Position numbers and translations under genes: made by a program. A DNA stretch of 64,000 nt, from positions 744,001-808,000 of the forward strand of contig CAWFDX010000004.1 of the NCBI GenBank assembly GCA_963814645.1, read 5' to 3'. The first letter of the stretch is position 1, and each line of letters opens with the position of its first letter. The notes below the pieces were generated by a model. It ran no database searches, was not told where the DNA came from, and saw only the letters and a program-made list of their open reading frames with translations. Shown here one piece after another: positions 1-8,721 of the stretch. The DNA comes from RYN-230 sp963814645 (GTDB taxonomy: Bacteria; Actinomycetota; Actinomycetes; Streptosporangiales; Streptosporangiaceae).

Positions 1-85
1 TGACGAGGAGCAGCAGCACGCCCTGGGCTGGGCGGTGCCGCAGGTCCCGGCCCGCCAGCCGGGCGACCAGCACGGCCCGGCCCAT
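1..85 (-). CDS. FtsX/MacB-like ABC transporter permease, 5' end only
   Basis: Only the first 28 codons are inside the window. Read on the complement from the ATG at 85 they give MGRAVLVARLAGRDLRHRP followed by a leucine-rich stretch, the usual start of an FtsX-family permease: a short amphipathic segment, then the first membrane helix. It begins two bases after the stop of the ATP-binding gene at 88, so the two form one exporter operon under the PadR gene upstream. The family assignment rests on this short N-terminus and on context, and the substrate is unknown. Confidence 0.6.
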   Translation of the reverse strand, partial: MGRAVLVARLAGRDLRHRPAQGVLLLLV

Positions 86-87
86 GA

Positions 88-843
88 TCAGCCATCCAGC
101 CGGTCCAGGCCGGCCAGCGCGCCGAGGTTTCCGGTGCTGCCGCCGGTCAGCCGGGTCTCATCGATGAACTCACCGTCCCGCATCGAGATCAGCCGGTCCG
201 CGGTGGCCGCGATCCGCGCGTCATGGGTGACGATGACCAGCGTCTGCCCGGCCGCATGCAGGCTCTCGAACAGCCGGAGCACGTCCAGGGTGGCCGCACT
301 GTCCAGGTTCCCGGTGGGCTCGTCGGCCAGCAGCAGCGCCGGGTCGTTGGCCATGGCCCGGGCGATGGCCACCCGCTGGCGCTGGCCCCCGGACAGCGCC
401 GACGGCAGGTGCCGGGCCCGGTCGGCCAGCCCGACCTGGTCGAGCAGGCCAGTGGCCCGGCGCCGGGCGGCCCGCGGCGAGCGCCCGGCCAGCAACGCGG
501 GCAGTTCCACGTTTTCCACCGCGGTGAGCTCTTCCATCAGGTGGAAGGCCTGGAACACAAAACCGACCCCGTCCCGCCGCCGCCGCGCCAGCCCGCGCTC
601 GCTGAGCTGGTCGATCCGCTCCCCGGCCAGCCAGACCTGCCCGGCCGTGGGGCGATCCAGGCCGCCGAGCAGGTGCAGCAGGGTGGATTTCCCGCAGCCG
701 CTCGGCCCCATCACCGCGACCGTCTCCCCGCTGGCAACGGCCAGGTTGACCCCGTCCACCGCGCGGACTACGGCCGGCTCCCGGCCGTAGTACCGGCGCA
801 GCCCGCGGGCACACAGCATGTCCGCGCCGTCCGGCTTGCTCAT
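88..843 (-). CDS. ABC transporter ATP-binding protein, MacB/LolD type
   Basis: This 251-residue nucleotide-binding subunit should power a membrane exporter with the permease that starts two bases downstream. Visible motifs are Walker A GPSGCGKST (residues 46-54), the signature LSGGQRQR near 150, and Walker B LLLADEPTGNLD near 170, followed by a switch histidine in VTHD. The order and length match the small MacB/LolD-like ATPases that pair with FtsX-type permeases. The ATG at 843 overlaps the stop of the PadR gene by four bases, so the regulator and transporter are co-transcribed. Such PadR-ABC operons are often induced by antibiotics or cell-envelope stress; the actual substrate cannot be read from the sequence. 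Confidence 0.9.
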   Translation of the reverse strand: MSKPDGADMLCARGLRRYYGREPAVVRAVDGVNLAVASGETVAVMGPSGCGKSTLLHLLGGLDRPTAGQVWLAGERIDQLSERGLARRRRDGVGFVFQAFHLMEELTAVENVELPALLAGRSPRAARRRATGLLDQVGLADRARHLPSALSGGQRQRVAIARAMANDPALLLADEPTGNLDSAATLDVLRLFESLHAAGQTLVIVTHDARIAATADRLISMRDGEFIDETRLTGGSTGNLGALAGLDRLDG

Positions 844-1367
844 GATGGTCCCCTTCGCCTGGTCCAGGTTCGCTCGCAGGCCTCCAGCCAGCGCAGATCC
901 GCCTGGAGCCGGAGCACGATGCCCTCCAGCAGCAGCCCGGCCGCCGAGTCCGCGGGCTCCGCCAGCGCGGCGCGCTCCGCGTCCCGTAGCCGGCGGAGCA
1001 GCTCGCGGCGCTGTGTGTCCACGATGGCCAGCGGGTCAGCCAGCCCGGCGGCCGCCGCGGCGATCAGCTTGAGATGGAATTCGGCCAGGTCGGGCTTGGG
1101 CCAGCTGACTTCGGCCAGCCACTCGGCCACCCGCTGCTGGCCGGCCGCGGTCAGCTCGTACATCTTCCGGTCCGGCCGCTCCGGCCGGCCTGCGGTCGGC
1201 TCGGCGGTGACCAGCCCGGCCTTTTCCAGCCGGGTCAGCGTGACGTACACCTGGCCGTCGTTCATCGCCTCGCCGAGCGGGCCGAGCGCCTGGCGCAGCC
1301 GGGCCCGCAGCTGGTAGCCGTGGGACGGTTCCTTGGCCAGCATGGCCAGCACCGCTTCCTGCTGCAC
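840..1367 (-). CDS. PadR family transcriptional regulator
   Basis: A 175-residue winged-helix repressor of the PadR family. The N-terminal half begins with AVLAMLAKEPSHGYQLRARL, the conserved PadR helix-turn-helix entry, and continues with a wing ending in GLVTAEP and KMYELTAAGQ. The C-terminal half is helical and fits the PadR dimerisation helices. The GTG start at 1367 is chosen because AGGGAGG lies five bases upstream and the motif follows at once. It overlaps the ABC ATPase start by four bases and is probably an autoregulated repressor of that exporter: two symmetric AT-rich sites sit just upstream of its ribosome binding site. The inducer is unknown. Confidence 0.88.
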   Translation of the reverse strand: MQQEAVLAMLAKEPSHGYQLRARLRQALGPLGEAMNDGQVYVTLTRLEKAGLVTAEPTAGRPERPDRKMYELTAAGQQRVAEWLAEVSWPKPDLAEFHLKLIAAAAAGLADPLAIVDTQRRELLRRLRDAERAALAEPADSAAGLLLEGIVLRLQADLRWLEACERTWTRRRGPS

Positions 1368-1386
1368 CGCAACCTCCCTGCCTCAC

Positions 1387-1417
1387 CATAACCGTTATCT
1401 AATAGATAACGGTTATC
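1387..1417. promoter_or_regulatory. paired palindromic operator of the PadR gene
   Basis: Two near-identical symmetric sites, CATAACCGTTATC (1387-1399) and GATAACGGTTATC (1405-1417), lie 18 bp apart centre to centre, about 20 bp upstream of the PadR start codon. Together they also make a perfect 10-bp inverted repeat with a 3-base spacer (1391-1413). The region is strikingly AT-rich for this genome and must overlap the promoter. Two dimer sites on nearly the same DNA face fit autorepression by the adjacent PadR protein. The symmetry is seen directly; binding by PadR is inferred. Confidence 0.65.
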
Positions 1418-1453
1418 TGCGTGGCTGTCAACCTGGGGCGGGTGCGCGGCTGG

Positions 1454-2515
1454 TCAGCGGACCGGCTGGTCGGTGACCGGGACGGCGGACAGCGGGTCGA
1501 TCGCCTTGGCGGCCAGGATGTACCACGCCGTGGTACCGGTGTGCAGCGAGGCGTAGAGGAAGTCGCCCTGGCAGTCGGTCAGGCCATTCTCCGAGGAGGC
1601 CATGATGCCCCGGCCATCGGCGTTTGGGCCGTGCGCCTGTGCGTATTCGATGTCGGCCAGATAGCCGGCCGCCTGGCGGATGTCATCAGGCGTGCTCAGG
1701 GTTTCCAGCGCGTCGGCCAGATGGGCGGTGCCCTCGAACCAGACCCCGCCGCGGTCACAGGCGGACACGCTGACCCCATGGAACCGCCCAGCGTCGCTGG
1801 TTAGGTTGCGTACGTCCCAGCCGACCGAGGCCGCGTAGGCGGGATCCTGGAGGGCCAGGTAGGACCAGCTGTTGACGTCCTCGGCCTGCACACTGTCGTT
1901 GGTGGTGACGCCGTTCGCGATCGTGCCGATATCGAACAGGCCGGGCGGGTCGGCCCACATGGCCACGATGAACCGGCGGGCGCCGCCGGTGTAGCCGCCC
2001 GGCCCGAGGTCGCTCGCGCAGTTGGCCTCGATCCAGCCGCCGATGGCCACCGCGGTGTCCAGGTACTGGTCCTCCCCGGTGGCTGCGTAGAGCTGGGCCA
2101 GGGCCAGCCCAGCCCAGGCCACGTCGCCGGTGTTGCTGGCCTGGTCCGCGACCCGCAGGCCGCCCGGGCGGCCGAGCCCTCCGGACGCGTAGTCGTCGAA
2201 CAGTCGCCGGCCGTGCGCCCACGCGTAGGCCAGCCCGTTACCGATCCGCCTGGCCCGCACCACGCCCCAGCCCGTCTGTGTGGCCAGGTACGCATCGAGG
2301 ATCAGCGCACCCCGCCGAGGTAGCTCTGCGGCAGGGTAGGCAGGTCGGCTATGTCGGCCGTGCCCGCCGGGTTGTGCAGGTTGAGCATCTGGGTGAGGAA
2401 CTGGTAGGCCCGGCCCACACTGCGGCTGCTGGCCAGGGACTGCCCGGGCCGCCGGTCGAGCCAGCCATTGGCCTGGGTGGAGCTCCGGCGCATCGGTGAA
2501 CAAGTGGTGCGTCAT
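1454..2515 (-). pseudogene. glycosidase-like (alpha/alpha-barrel, GH76-like) protein, frameshifted
   Basis: The long reading frame encodes an alpha/alpha-barrel glycosidase-like protein with repeated helical pairs such as AWAGLALAQLYAATGEDQYL, an acid-rich patch EDVNSW and a C-terminal segment ending near TTAWYILAA. From about 2445 to 2310 this frame turns into a proline/glutamine-rich jumble, while the next frame reads a sensible GQSLASSRSVGRAYQFLTQ through to PQSYLGG with strong GC-third-position bias. The real protein therefore switches frame twice, near 2445 and in the C-run at 2309-2314, the two shifts cancelling. A further shift near the start is possible, since MNATESNHGSFAADTAAA at 2579 in the third frame looks like a natural beginning. 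There is no signal peptide. The family call is tentative. Either the gene is decaying or the sequence has errors here. Confidence 0.55.
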
Positions 2516-2872
2516 CGGCCGCCTCCGCGGCAGCGGTGTCGGCGGCGAATGACCCGTGATTGCTTTCAGTAGCGTTCATCTTACGTTTTGTATCCGAAAT
2601 CGCTGTCACCGGCCCTGCTGACCGGTCGCCGGGGCGGGGCCCATGGTGCGCAAAACGGGACAACCGCCCATCCGGCGCGCCTGGTCGCCGGCCGCGGCCG
2701 GCCTCAGTAAGCTCGACTGAGCCGGGCTGGTGCACCGCCGCCCACGCTGGGGCCGCTCCGCCGGGCGCGGTCTATCCAGCCAGGTGAGAGCGGCACCGGC
2801 CACTTCCCCCGGCCCTGGTTTCCGGCGCCCGTACGGGCGCCGTCGCGCATGCCTGAAGGAGGCGGTACTTTC
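2516..2872. other. intergenic region upstream of dnaE
   Basis: No gene is supported here. It probably carries the divergent promoters of dnaE and the glycosidase-like gene. A short inverted repeat CTCAGT/ACTGAG (2703-2708 and 2716-2721) is present, and the ribosome binding site GAAGGAGG of dnaE is at 2855-2862. I see no convincing -35/-10 pair. Confidence 0.5.
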
Positions 2873-5800
2873 ATGACGGCAGCCGCGGCACCGGGTCAGG
2901 ATGGCTTCGTCCACCTGCACGTCCACACCGAGTACTCGATGCTGGACGGGGCCGCGCGGCTGAAGGACATGTTCGCTGAGTGCGAGCGGGCGGCCATGCC
3001 GGCCGTGGCCATGACCGACCACGGCAACCTGTACGGCGCCTACGACTTCTGGTCCAAGGCGACCAAGGCCGGCATCAAGCCGATCATCGGCATCGAGGCC
3101 TACCTGGCCCCGGAGCACCGCCGCAACCGGCAGCCGGTGCGCTGGGGCACCCCGGCGCAGAAGGACGATGACGTGTCCGGCGCGGGCGCCTACACGCACA
3201 TGACGCTGCTGGCCGAGACCACCGAGGGCATGCACAACCTGTTCCGGCTGTCTTCGCTGGCCTCGCTGGAAGGGTATTTGCGCCAGCCACGGATGGACCG
3301 GGAACTGCTCGCCGCGCACGGCAAGGGGATCATCGCCACCACCGGCTGCCCGAGCGGCGAGGTGCAGACCCGGCTCCGGCTCGGCCAGTACCCGCAGGCG
3401 CTGGAGGCGGCGGCCGCGTACCGGGACATCTTCGGCGCGGGCAACTTCTTCGTCGAGATCATGGACCATGGGCTGAGCATCGAGCAGCGGGTCCGGGACG
3501 GGCTGCGCCGCATCGCCCGCGAGCTGGACCTGCCGTTCGTGGTCACCAACGACTCGCACTACGCGGTCGAGGCCGACGCCAAGGCGCACGAGGTGCTGCT
3601 CTGCGTGCAGACCGGGTCGAACATGGCCGACCCGGGCCGGTTCAAGTTCGACGGCACCGGTTACTACCTGAAGAGCCCGCAGGAGATGCGGGCCCTGTTC
3701 ACCGACGAAGAGTGGCAGTCCGGCTGCGACTCCACCCTGCTCATCGCCGAGCGGGCGGACGTGGCGTTCCAGCCGAAGAACCTGATGCCCTCGTTCGACC
3801 TGCCGGACGGCGAGACCGAGGAAAGCTGGCTGCGCAAGGAAGTCTGGCGCGGCATGGACCGGCGCTACCCGGACGGCTACGACGAGCAGCGCCGCGAGCA
3901 GGTCGAGTACGAGATCGGCATCATCACGCAGATGGGCTTCTGCTCCTACTTCCTGGTCGTCGCGGACTTCATCATGTGGGCCAAGACGAACGGGGTCGGC
4001 GTCGGACCGGGCCGCGGCTCGGCCGCAGGCTGCCTGGTCGCCTACGCGCTGGGCATCACCGACCTGGACCCGCTGCAGCACGGGCTTATCTTCGAGCGGT
4101 TCCTGAACCCGGAACGCGTCTCCATGCCGGACATCGACATCGACTTCGACGAACGCCGGCGGGGTGACGTGATCCGGTACGTCACCGAGAAGTGGGGCGA
4201 CGACCGGGTCGCGCAGATCATCACCTACGGGACGATCAAGGCCAAGGCGGCGGTCAAGGACGCCGCCCGGGTGCTCGGCTTCCCTTACGCGCTCGGCGAC
4301 CGGATCACCAAGGCGTTCCCGCCCGCGGTGATGGGCAAGGACATCCCGCTGACCGGGATCTTCGACGAAACGCACAACCGGTATGGCGAGGCGGGCGAGA
4401 TCCGTGCCCTGTATGAGGCCGAGGCCGAGGTCCGCCAGGTTATTGACACCGCGCGCGGACTGGAGGGGCTGATCCGGCAGGCCGGGGTGCACGCGGCCGG
4501 CGTGATCATGAGCAGTGAGCCGATCATCGACCATGTGCCGGTCTGGAAGCGGCAGACCGACGGCGCGGTCATCACCCAGTTCGACTACCCGGCCTGCGAG
4601 TCGCTCGGCCTGCTCAAGATGGACTTCCTCGGCCTGCGCAACCTGACCGTGCTGGACGACGCGGTCCGCGGCGTGCAGTCCAACCGAGGCACCGAGGTCG
4701 ACCTGAACGCGCTGCCGCTGGACGACCAGCCCACCTACGACCTGCTGGCCCGGGGCGACACGCTGGGCATCTTCCAGTTCGACGGCGGGCCGATGCGGGC
4801 GCTGCTGCGCAGCATGCGGCCGGACAATTTCGAGGACATCTCCGCGGTCGGCGCGCTGTACCGGCCCGGCCCGATGGGTGCCAACGCGCACAACGAGTAC
4901 GCGGACCGGAAGAACCAGCGCAAGCCGGTGGTGCCGATCCATCCCGAACTGGCCGAGTCACTGGCCGAAATCCTGGGCGACACGTATGGGCTGATCGTCT
5001 ACCAGGAGCAGGTCATGGCCATCGCGCAGAAGGTGGCCGGGTACAGCCTGGGGAACGCCGACCTGCTCCGCCGGGCCATGGGCAAGAAGAAAAAGGAGAT
5101 CCTGGACAAGGAGTTCAAGCCGTTCGAGGCCGGGATGAAGGCCAACGGCTACTCCGCCGGGGCGGTCAAGACGCTGTGGGACATCCTGGTCCCGTTCTCC
5201 GACTACGCGTTCAACAAGGCGCACAGCGCCGCGTACGGCCTGGTGTCCTACTGGACCGCCTACCTCAAGGCGAACTACCCGCCGGAGTACATGGCCGCGC
5301 TGCTCACGTCGGTCTCCGGGGACAAGGACAAGAGCGCGCTGTACCTGAACGAGTGCCGCCGGATGGGCATCACCGTGCTGCCGCCCGACGTCAACGCGTC
5401 CGACGCCACGTTCACCCCGGTCGGCAACGACATCAGGTTCGGCCTGGCGGCGATCCGCAACGTTGGCACCAACGTCGTCGATGCCATCGTGGAAACCCGG
5501 GCCAGCAAGGGCGCGTTCACCAGCTTCGCTGATTTCCTGCGCAAGGTTCCGGTGAACGTGTGCAACAAGCGGGTCATCGAATCACTGGTCAAGGCGGGCG
5601 CGTTCGACTCGCTCAAGCACCCGCGCAAGGGCCTGGTCATCATCCACGAGCAGGCCATCGACACCGTCATCGACGTCAAGCGGAACGAGGCCATCGGCCA
5701 GGACTCGCTGTTCGGCGGGGACGCGGAGACCGAGGCCAGCTTCGAGGTCCCGGTGCCGGGCGGCGAGTGGGACAAAACCACCCTGCTCGCGTTCGAGCGG

Positions 5801-6433
5801 GAGATGCTCGGCCTGTACGTCTCGGACCACCCGCTGCTCGGCGTGGAGCACATCGTGGCCGCTAACACCGATTGTTCCGTGGCCGAGCTGCTCAGTTCCG
5901 CCGCCGACGATACCGAACGCCAGCAGCGGGCTGGCCGGGCCGACGGCCAGCTGGTCACCGTCGGCGGGATCCTGTCCGGGGTGCAGCGGAAAGTCACCCG
6001 GCAGGGCAACCCGTGGGCCACCGCCACCCTGGAGGACCTGGAAGGCGCCATCGAGGTGCTGTTCTTCCCGGCCGCCTACCAGCAGTGCTCGCTGCTGCTG
6101 GCCGAGGACGCGATCCTGGTCGTCAAGGGACGGCTGGACCGGCGCGAAGACGCCCCCAAGCTGATCGCATCGGAGGTGACGGCGCCGGACCTGTCGGCGG
6201 ACGAGAGCGGCCCTTTTGTGGTGTCGATCCCGGTCCAGCGGTGCGTCGCGCCCGTGGTGGACCGGCTGCGCCAGGTGCTGAGCACCCACCCGGGCCTGGC
6301 CCAGGTGCACCTCAAACTCTGCAATGGCCCACGGGCGACGATCGTGCGGCTGGATGACAAGCTGCGGGTCAAGCCGTCACCGGCGCTGGCCGCGGACCTG
6401 AAACAACTGCTCGGGCCTGCTTGCGTCGGTTGA
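2873..6433 (+). CDS. dnaE: DNA polymerase III alpha subunit
   Basis: This 1186-residue enzyme is the catalytic subunit of the replicative polymerase III, a C-family polymerase. The PHP domain is at residues 10-210 with HLHVHTEYSMLDG and TDHGN; the palm carries the catalytic aspartates in MPDIDIDFDERR near residue 420; FNKAHSAAYG near 780 begins the helix-hairpin-helix part; and an OB-fold lies around 1020-1105. Length and order match DnaE1 of actinobacteria. The ATG at 2873 is preferred over the in-frame ATG at 2849 because GAAGGAGG ends ten bases before it. The gene stands alone, with a DUF2254 gene 56 bases downstream. All expected catalytic motifs are present. Confidence 0.97.
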   Translation: MTAAAAPGQDGFVHLHVHTEYSMLDGAARLKDMFAECERAAMPAVAMTDHGNLYGAYDFWSKATKAGIKPIIGIEAYLAPEHRRNRQPVRWGTPAQKDDDVSGAGAYTHMTLLAETTEGMHNLFRLSSLASLEGYLRQPRMDRELLAAHGKGIIATTGCPSGEVQTRLRLGQYPQALEAAAAYRDIFGAGNFFVEIMDHGLSIEQRVRDGLRRIARELDLPFVVTNDSHYAVEADAKAHEVLLCVQTGSNMADPGRFKFDGTGYYLKSPQEMRALFTDEEWQSGCDSTLLIAERADVAFQPKNLMPSFDLPDGETEESWLRKEVWRGMDRRYPDGYDEQRREQVEYEIGIITQMGFCSYFLVVADFIMWAKTNGVGVGPGRGSAAGCLVAYALGITDLDPLQHGLIFERFLNPERVSMPDIDIDFDERRRGDVIRYVTEKWGDDRVAQIITYGTIKAKAAVKDAARVLGFPYALGDRITKAFPPAVMGKDIPLTGIFDETHNRYGEAGEIRALYEAEAEVRQVIDTARGLEGLIRQAGVHAAGVIMSSEPIIDHVPVWKRQTDGAVITQFDYPACESLGLLKMDFLGLRNLTVLDDAVRGVQSNRGTEVDLNALPLDDQPTYDLLARGDTLGIFQFDGGPMRALLRSMRPDNFEDISAVGALYRPGPMGANAHNEYADRKNQRKPVVPIHPELAESLAEILGDTYGLIVYQEQVMAIAQKVAGYSLGNADLLRRAMGKKKKEILDKEFKPFEAGMKANGYSAGAVKTLWDILVPFSDYAFNKAHSAAYGLVSYWTAYLKANYPPEYMAALLTSVSGDKDKSALYLNECRRMGITVLPPDVNASDATFTPVGNDIRFGLAAIRNVGTNVVDAIVETRASKGAFTSFADFLRKVPVNVCNKRVIESLVKAGAFDSLKHPRKGLVIIHEQAIDTVIDVKRNEAIGQDSLFGGDAETEASFEVPVPGGEWDKTTLLAFEREMLGLYVSDHPLLGVEHIVAANTDCSVAELLSSAADDTERQQRAGRADGQLVTVGGILSGVQRKVTRQGNPWATATLEDLEGAIEVLFFPAAYQQCSLLLAEDAILVVKGRLDRREDAPKLIASEVTAPDLSADESGPFVVSIPVQRCVAPVVDRLRQVLSTHPGLAQVHLKLCNGPRATIVRLDDKLRVKPSPALAADLKQLLGPACVG

Positions 6434-6489
6434 GACCGCCCCTGGGCTGGGCAGACTGGAGGTAATCCGGCCGGCGGAGGGCGCTTCCG

Positions 6490-7842
6490 GTGATACGCCG
6501 AGTTCACGTGTCGGGCCACCAGAAGGAACTGCTGCGTACCAACCTGTGGCTGGTCCCGGCGCTCCTGGTGCTGGCGGCCATCGGCCTGTTCGTGATCACG
6601 CTGCTGATCGACCAGGCCGCGTTCCACGGCGACCTCAGCCTGCCGTCCTGGGTGATCAGTGGCTCGCCCGACGCGGCCCGGCAGATCCTCACCACCATCG
6701 CCGCCGCCATCATCACCGTGGTCGGCGTGGTGTTCTCCATCGTGATCGTGGCGCTGACCCTGGTCTCCACCCAGTTCGGGCCGCGGATGCTGCGCATCTT
6801 CATCCGCGACCGGGGCACCCAGCTCACCCTGGGCACGTTCGTGGCCACGTTCGTCTACGCGGTCCTGGCCCTGGTGTCGATCGGCGGCGCCGGCCCGCAC
6901 GGGACGTTCGTGCCACATCTCAGCATTACCGTGACGATCGCGCTCACCGTGGTCGACCTGGCCGTGCTGATCTACTTCATCCACCACATCGCGACCCAGA
7001 TCCAGCTGCCCGAGGTGATCGCCGGGATCTCCGCCGACCTGTCCGCGGCCATCGAGGACTACATGGGCGACGGGGCGGCCCGGCCCGGCGATCCCACCGT
7101 GGCCGCCGTGCTGGCCAGCCTGCCCGAGGAGGGCGGCGTCGTGCTGGCCTCGGACAGCGGCTACCTGCAGTACATCCACCGGCGGACGATGCTGCGCATC
7201 GCCGTGCAGGCCGACGCGGTGATCTACCTCCGCTACCGGCCCGGGCATTTCCTGGCCCAGGGCAGCCCGCTGGCCACGGTGTGGCCGGCCAGCGCGGCGT
7301 CCGGGGTGGCCCGTGAGCTCACCCGGGCACACCTGACCGGCCCGTTCCGGACGCTGGCCCAGGACGTCTCGTTCGGCATCGACCAGCTGGTGGAGATCGC
7401 GATCCGCGCCCTGTCCTCCGCCATCAACGACACGTTCACGGGGCTGACCTGCGTCAACTGGCTGTCGGACAGTCTGTGCAAGGTGGCCGGCCGGTGGCAG
7501 CCCGCCCAGGTGCACCGGGACCGGGCTGGCGCGATCCGGGTGATCACCCCCGAGCCCACCTACGACCGCCTGGTGCAGCGGGCGTTCGAGAAGATCCGGC
7601 AGAGCAGCCGGGGCAATCCGGCGGTGCTGATCCGGCTGCTCGACGGGCTGACCCGGATCATGGAGCGGACCACGGCCGAGGATCAGCGCCGGGTGCTGCT
7701 GGACCAGGCGGCCATGATCATCCAGGCCAGCGACGAGTCGGTGCCCGACGCGCCGGACCGGGCCGATGTACGCCGCCAGTACGAGGCCCTGCTCGCGGTC
7801 CGCGCCCACCTGGCCGACGAGCCTTTGGCCGCCAGTGGCTAA
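6490..7842 (+). CDS. DUF2254 domain-containing membrane protein
   Basis: A 450-residue integral membrane protein of the DUF2254 family, whose function is not established. The N-terminal 170 residues carry about four hydrophobic helices (near residues 20-40, 65-95, 115-135 and 145-165), with the family's characteristic VSTQFGPRMLRIFIRDRGTQ after the second. The remaining two thirds is soluble and includes the conserved AIRALSSAINDTFT segment. The GTG start at 6490 has a GGAGGG-type ribosome binding site just upstream. It lies alone between dnaE and a convergent ABC exporter and ends inside a strong hairpin. Translation signals and length look intact. Confidence 0.85.
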   Translation: MIRRVHVSGHQKELLRTNLWLVPALLVLAAIGLFVITLLIDQAAFHGDLSLPSWVISGSPDAARQILTTIAAAIITVVGVVFSIVIVALTLVSTQFGPRMLRIFIRDRGTQLTLGTFVATFVYAVLALVSIGGAGPHGTFVPHLSITVTIALTVVDLAVLIYFIHHIATQIQLPEVIAGISADLSAAIEDYMGDGAARPGDPTVAAVLASLPEEGGVVLASDSGYLQYIHRRTMLRIAVQADAVIYLRYRPGHFLAQGSPLATVWPASAASGVARELTRAHLTGPFRTLAQDVSFGIDQLVEIAIRALSSAINDTFTGLTCVNWLSDSLCKVAGRWQPAQVHRDRAGAIRVITPEPTYDRLVQRAFEKIRQSSRGNPAVLIRLLDGLTRIMERTTAEDQRRVLLDQAAMIIQASDESVPDAPDRADVRRQYEALLAVRAHLADEPLAASG

Positions 7843-7853
7843 CTGGCGGCCAA
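7825..7853. terminator. bidirectional hairpin between convergent genes
   Basis: A perfect 12-bp inverted repeat, TTGGCCGCCAGT (7825-7836) and ACTGGCGGCCAA (7842-7853), has a 5-base loop. It overlaps the last codons and the stop of the DUF2254 gene and lies 17 bases from the end of the convergent ABC permease gene. There is no U-tract, as is common in high-GC actinomycetes, so terminator function is inferred from position and stem stability. Confidence 0.7.
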
Positions 7854-7869
7854 GGGCCGGCTCAGCCGG

Positions 7870-8721
7870 TCAGGCGTCGCGGCGCTGCAGGAGGTAGGCG
7901 CCGGCCGCGAGCAGGACCGCGGTCCACAGGCAGAACACGCCGAACCCCTGCCAGGCGGACAGCAGCTGGCCGGACGTGTGGTGTGCGCTGTATACCAGCG
8001 AGCCTGCCTGCTCGGGCAGGTAGGCGTTGATGTGCGCGCCCCAGCTGCTGGGCAGCAGCCCGGACAGGATCGGCAGCACCAGCACGACGCCGATGACCGT
8101 GGTGATGCCGGCCGCGGTGTGCCGGATCAGCGAACCCACGGCCAGCGCGAACACGCCGAGCACGGCCAGGTAGAGGCCAGCGCCGACCACCGCGCGCAGT
8201 ACATTCTGGTCGCTCAGCGTCACCGCCACCTTGCTGTGCAGGATGGACGAGCCGAGAAAGAAGCAGACGAACGCGACGATCTCGGACACGATCACGATCA
8301 GGATGGCGAACACGGCCACTTTGGCGGCCAGCATCGTCAGCCGCTTGGGCACGGCCAGCAGCGAGGAGCGGATCACCCCGGTGGAGTACTCGCTGGTGAT
8401 CACCAGCACGCCCAGCACGCAGATGGTGAGCTGGCCGAGCCCGATGCCGGCGCCGAGGATGAAGCCGACGGGGTTGCCCGCCACCGTGGCGTCCCGGGCG
8501 GCGGCATGCGGGCCGGTCCAGTGCGACTCGGTCAGCCAGGTGAACAGCGCGGTGAAGCCGATCGTGATGATCAGGAACAGCAGCAGCGTCCAGACGGTGG
8601 ACCGGACGGACCGGATCTTCGTCCATTCGGCCAGCATGGTGTGGCCGAAGCCCACGTGGTGGATGGGGGCCGGAACGGCCGCGGGCGTGGCGGCGGGCGC
8701 GGCCGGGCTGGTGGTGGTCAT
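7870..8721 (-). CDS. ABC-2 type transporter permease
   Basis: A 283-residue membrane subunit with six predicted helices: near residues 45-65 (LLLFLIITIGFTALFTW), 95-115, 130-165, 175-195, 205-225 and 255-275. The N-terminus after an Ala/Pro linker reads LAEWTKIRSVRSTVWTLL, the standard entry of ABC-2 permeases linked to bacteriocin or antibiotic export. Its ATG overlaps the stop of the ATP-binding gene by four bases (ATGA at 8718-8721), so both are made from one transcript. No catalytic residues are expected. The substrate is unknown; self-resistance or lipid export are typical roles of the family. Confidence 0.88.
   Translation of the reverse strand: MTTTSPAAPAATPAAVPAPIHHVGFGHTMLAEWTKIRSVRSTVWTLLLFLIITIGFTALFTWLTESHWTGPHAAARDATVAGNPVGFILGAGIGLGQLTICVLGVLVITSEYSTGVIRSSLLAVPKRLTMLAAKVAVFAILIVIVSEIVAFVCFFLGSSILHSKVAVTLSDQNVLRAVVGAGLYLAVLGVFALAVGSLIRHTAAGITTVIGVVLVLPILSGLLPSSWGAHINAYLPEQAGSLVYSAHHTSGQLLSAWQGFGVFCLWTAVLLAAGAYLLQRRDA

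Noticed and set aside
2606..4942. 778-residue reading frame antisense to dnaE
   Set aside because: Its length reflects high GC; residues are Arg/Ala/Gly/Val/His-rich nonsense with no domain, and it opposes a perfect DnaE.
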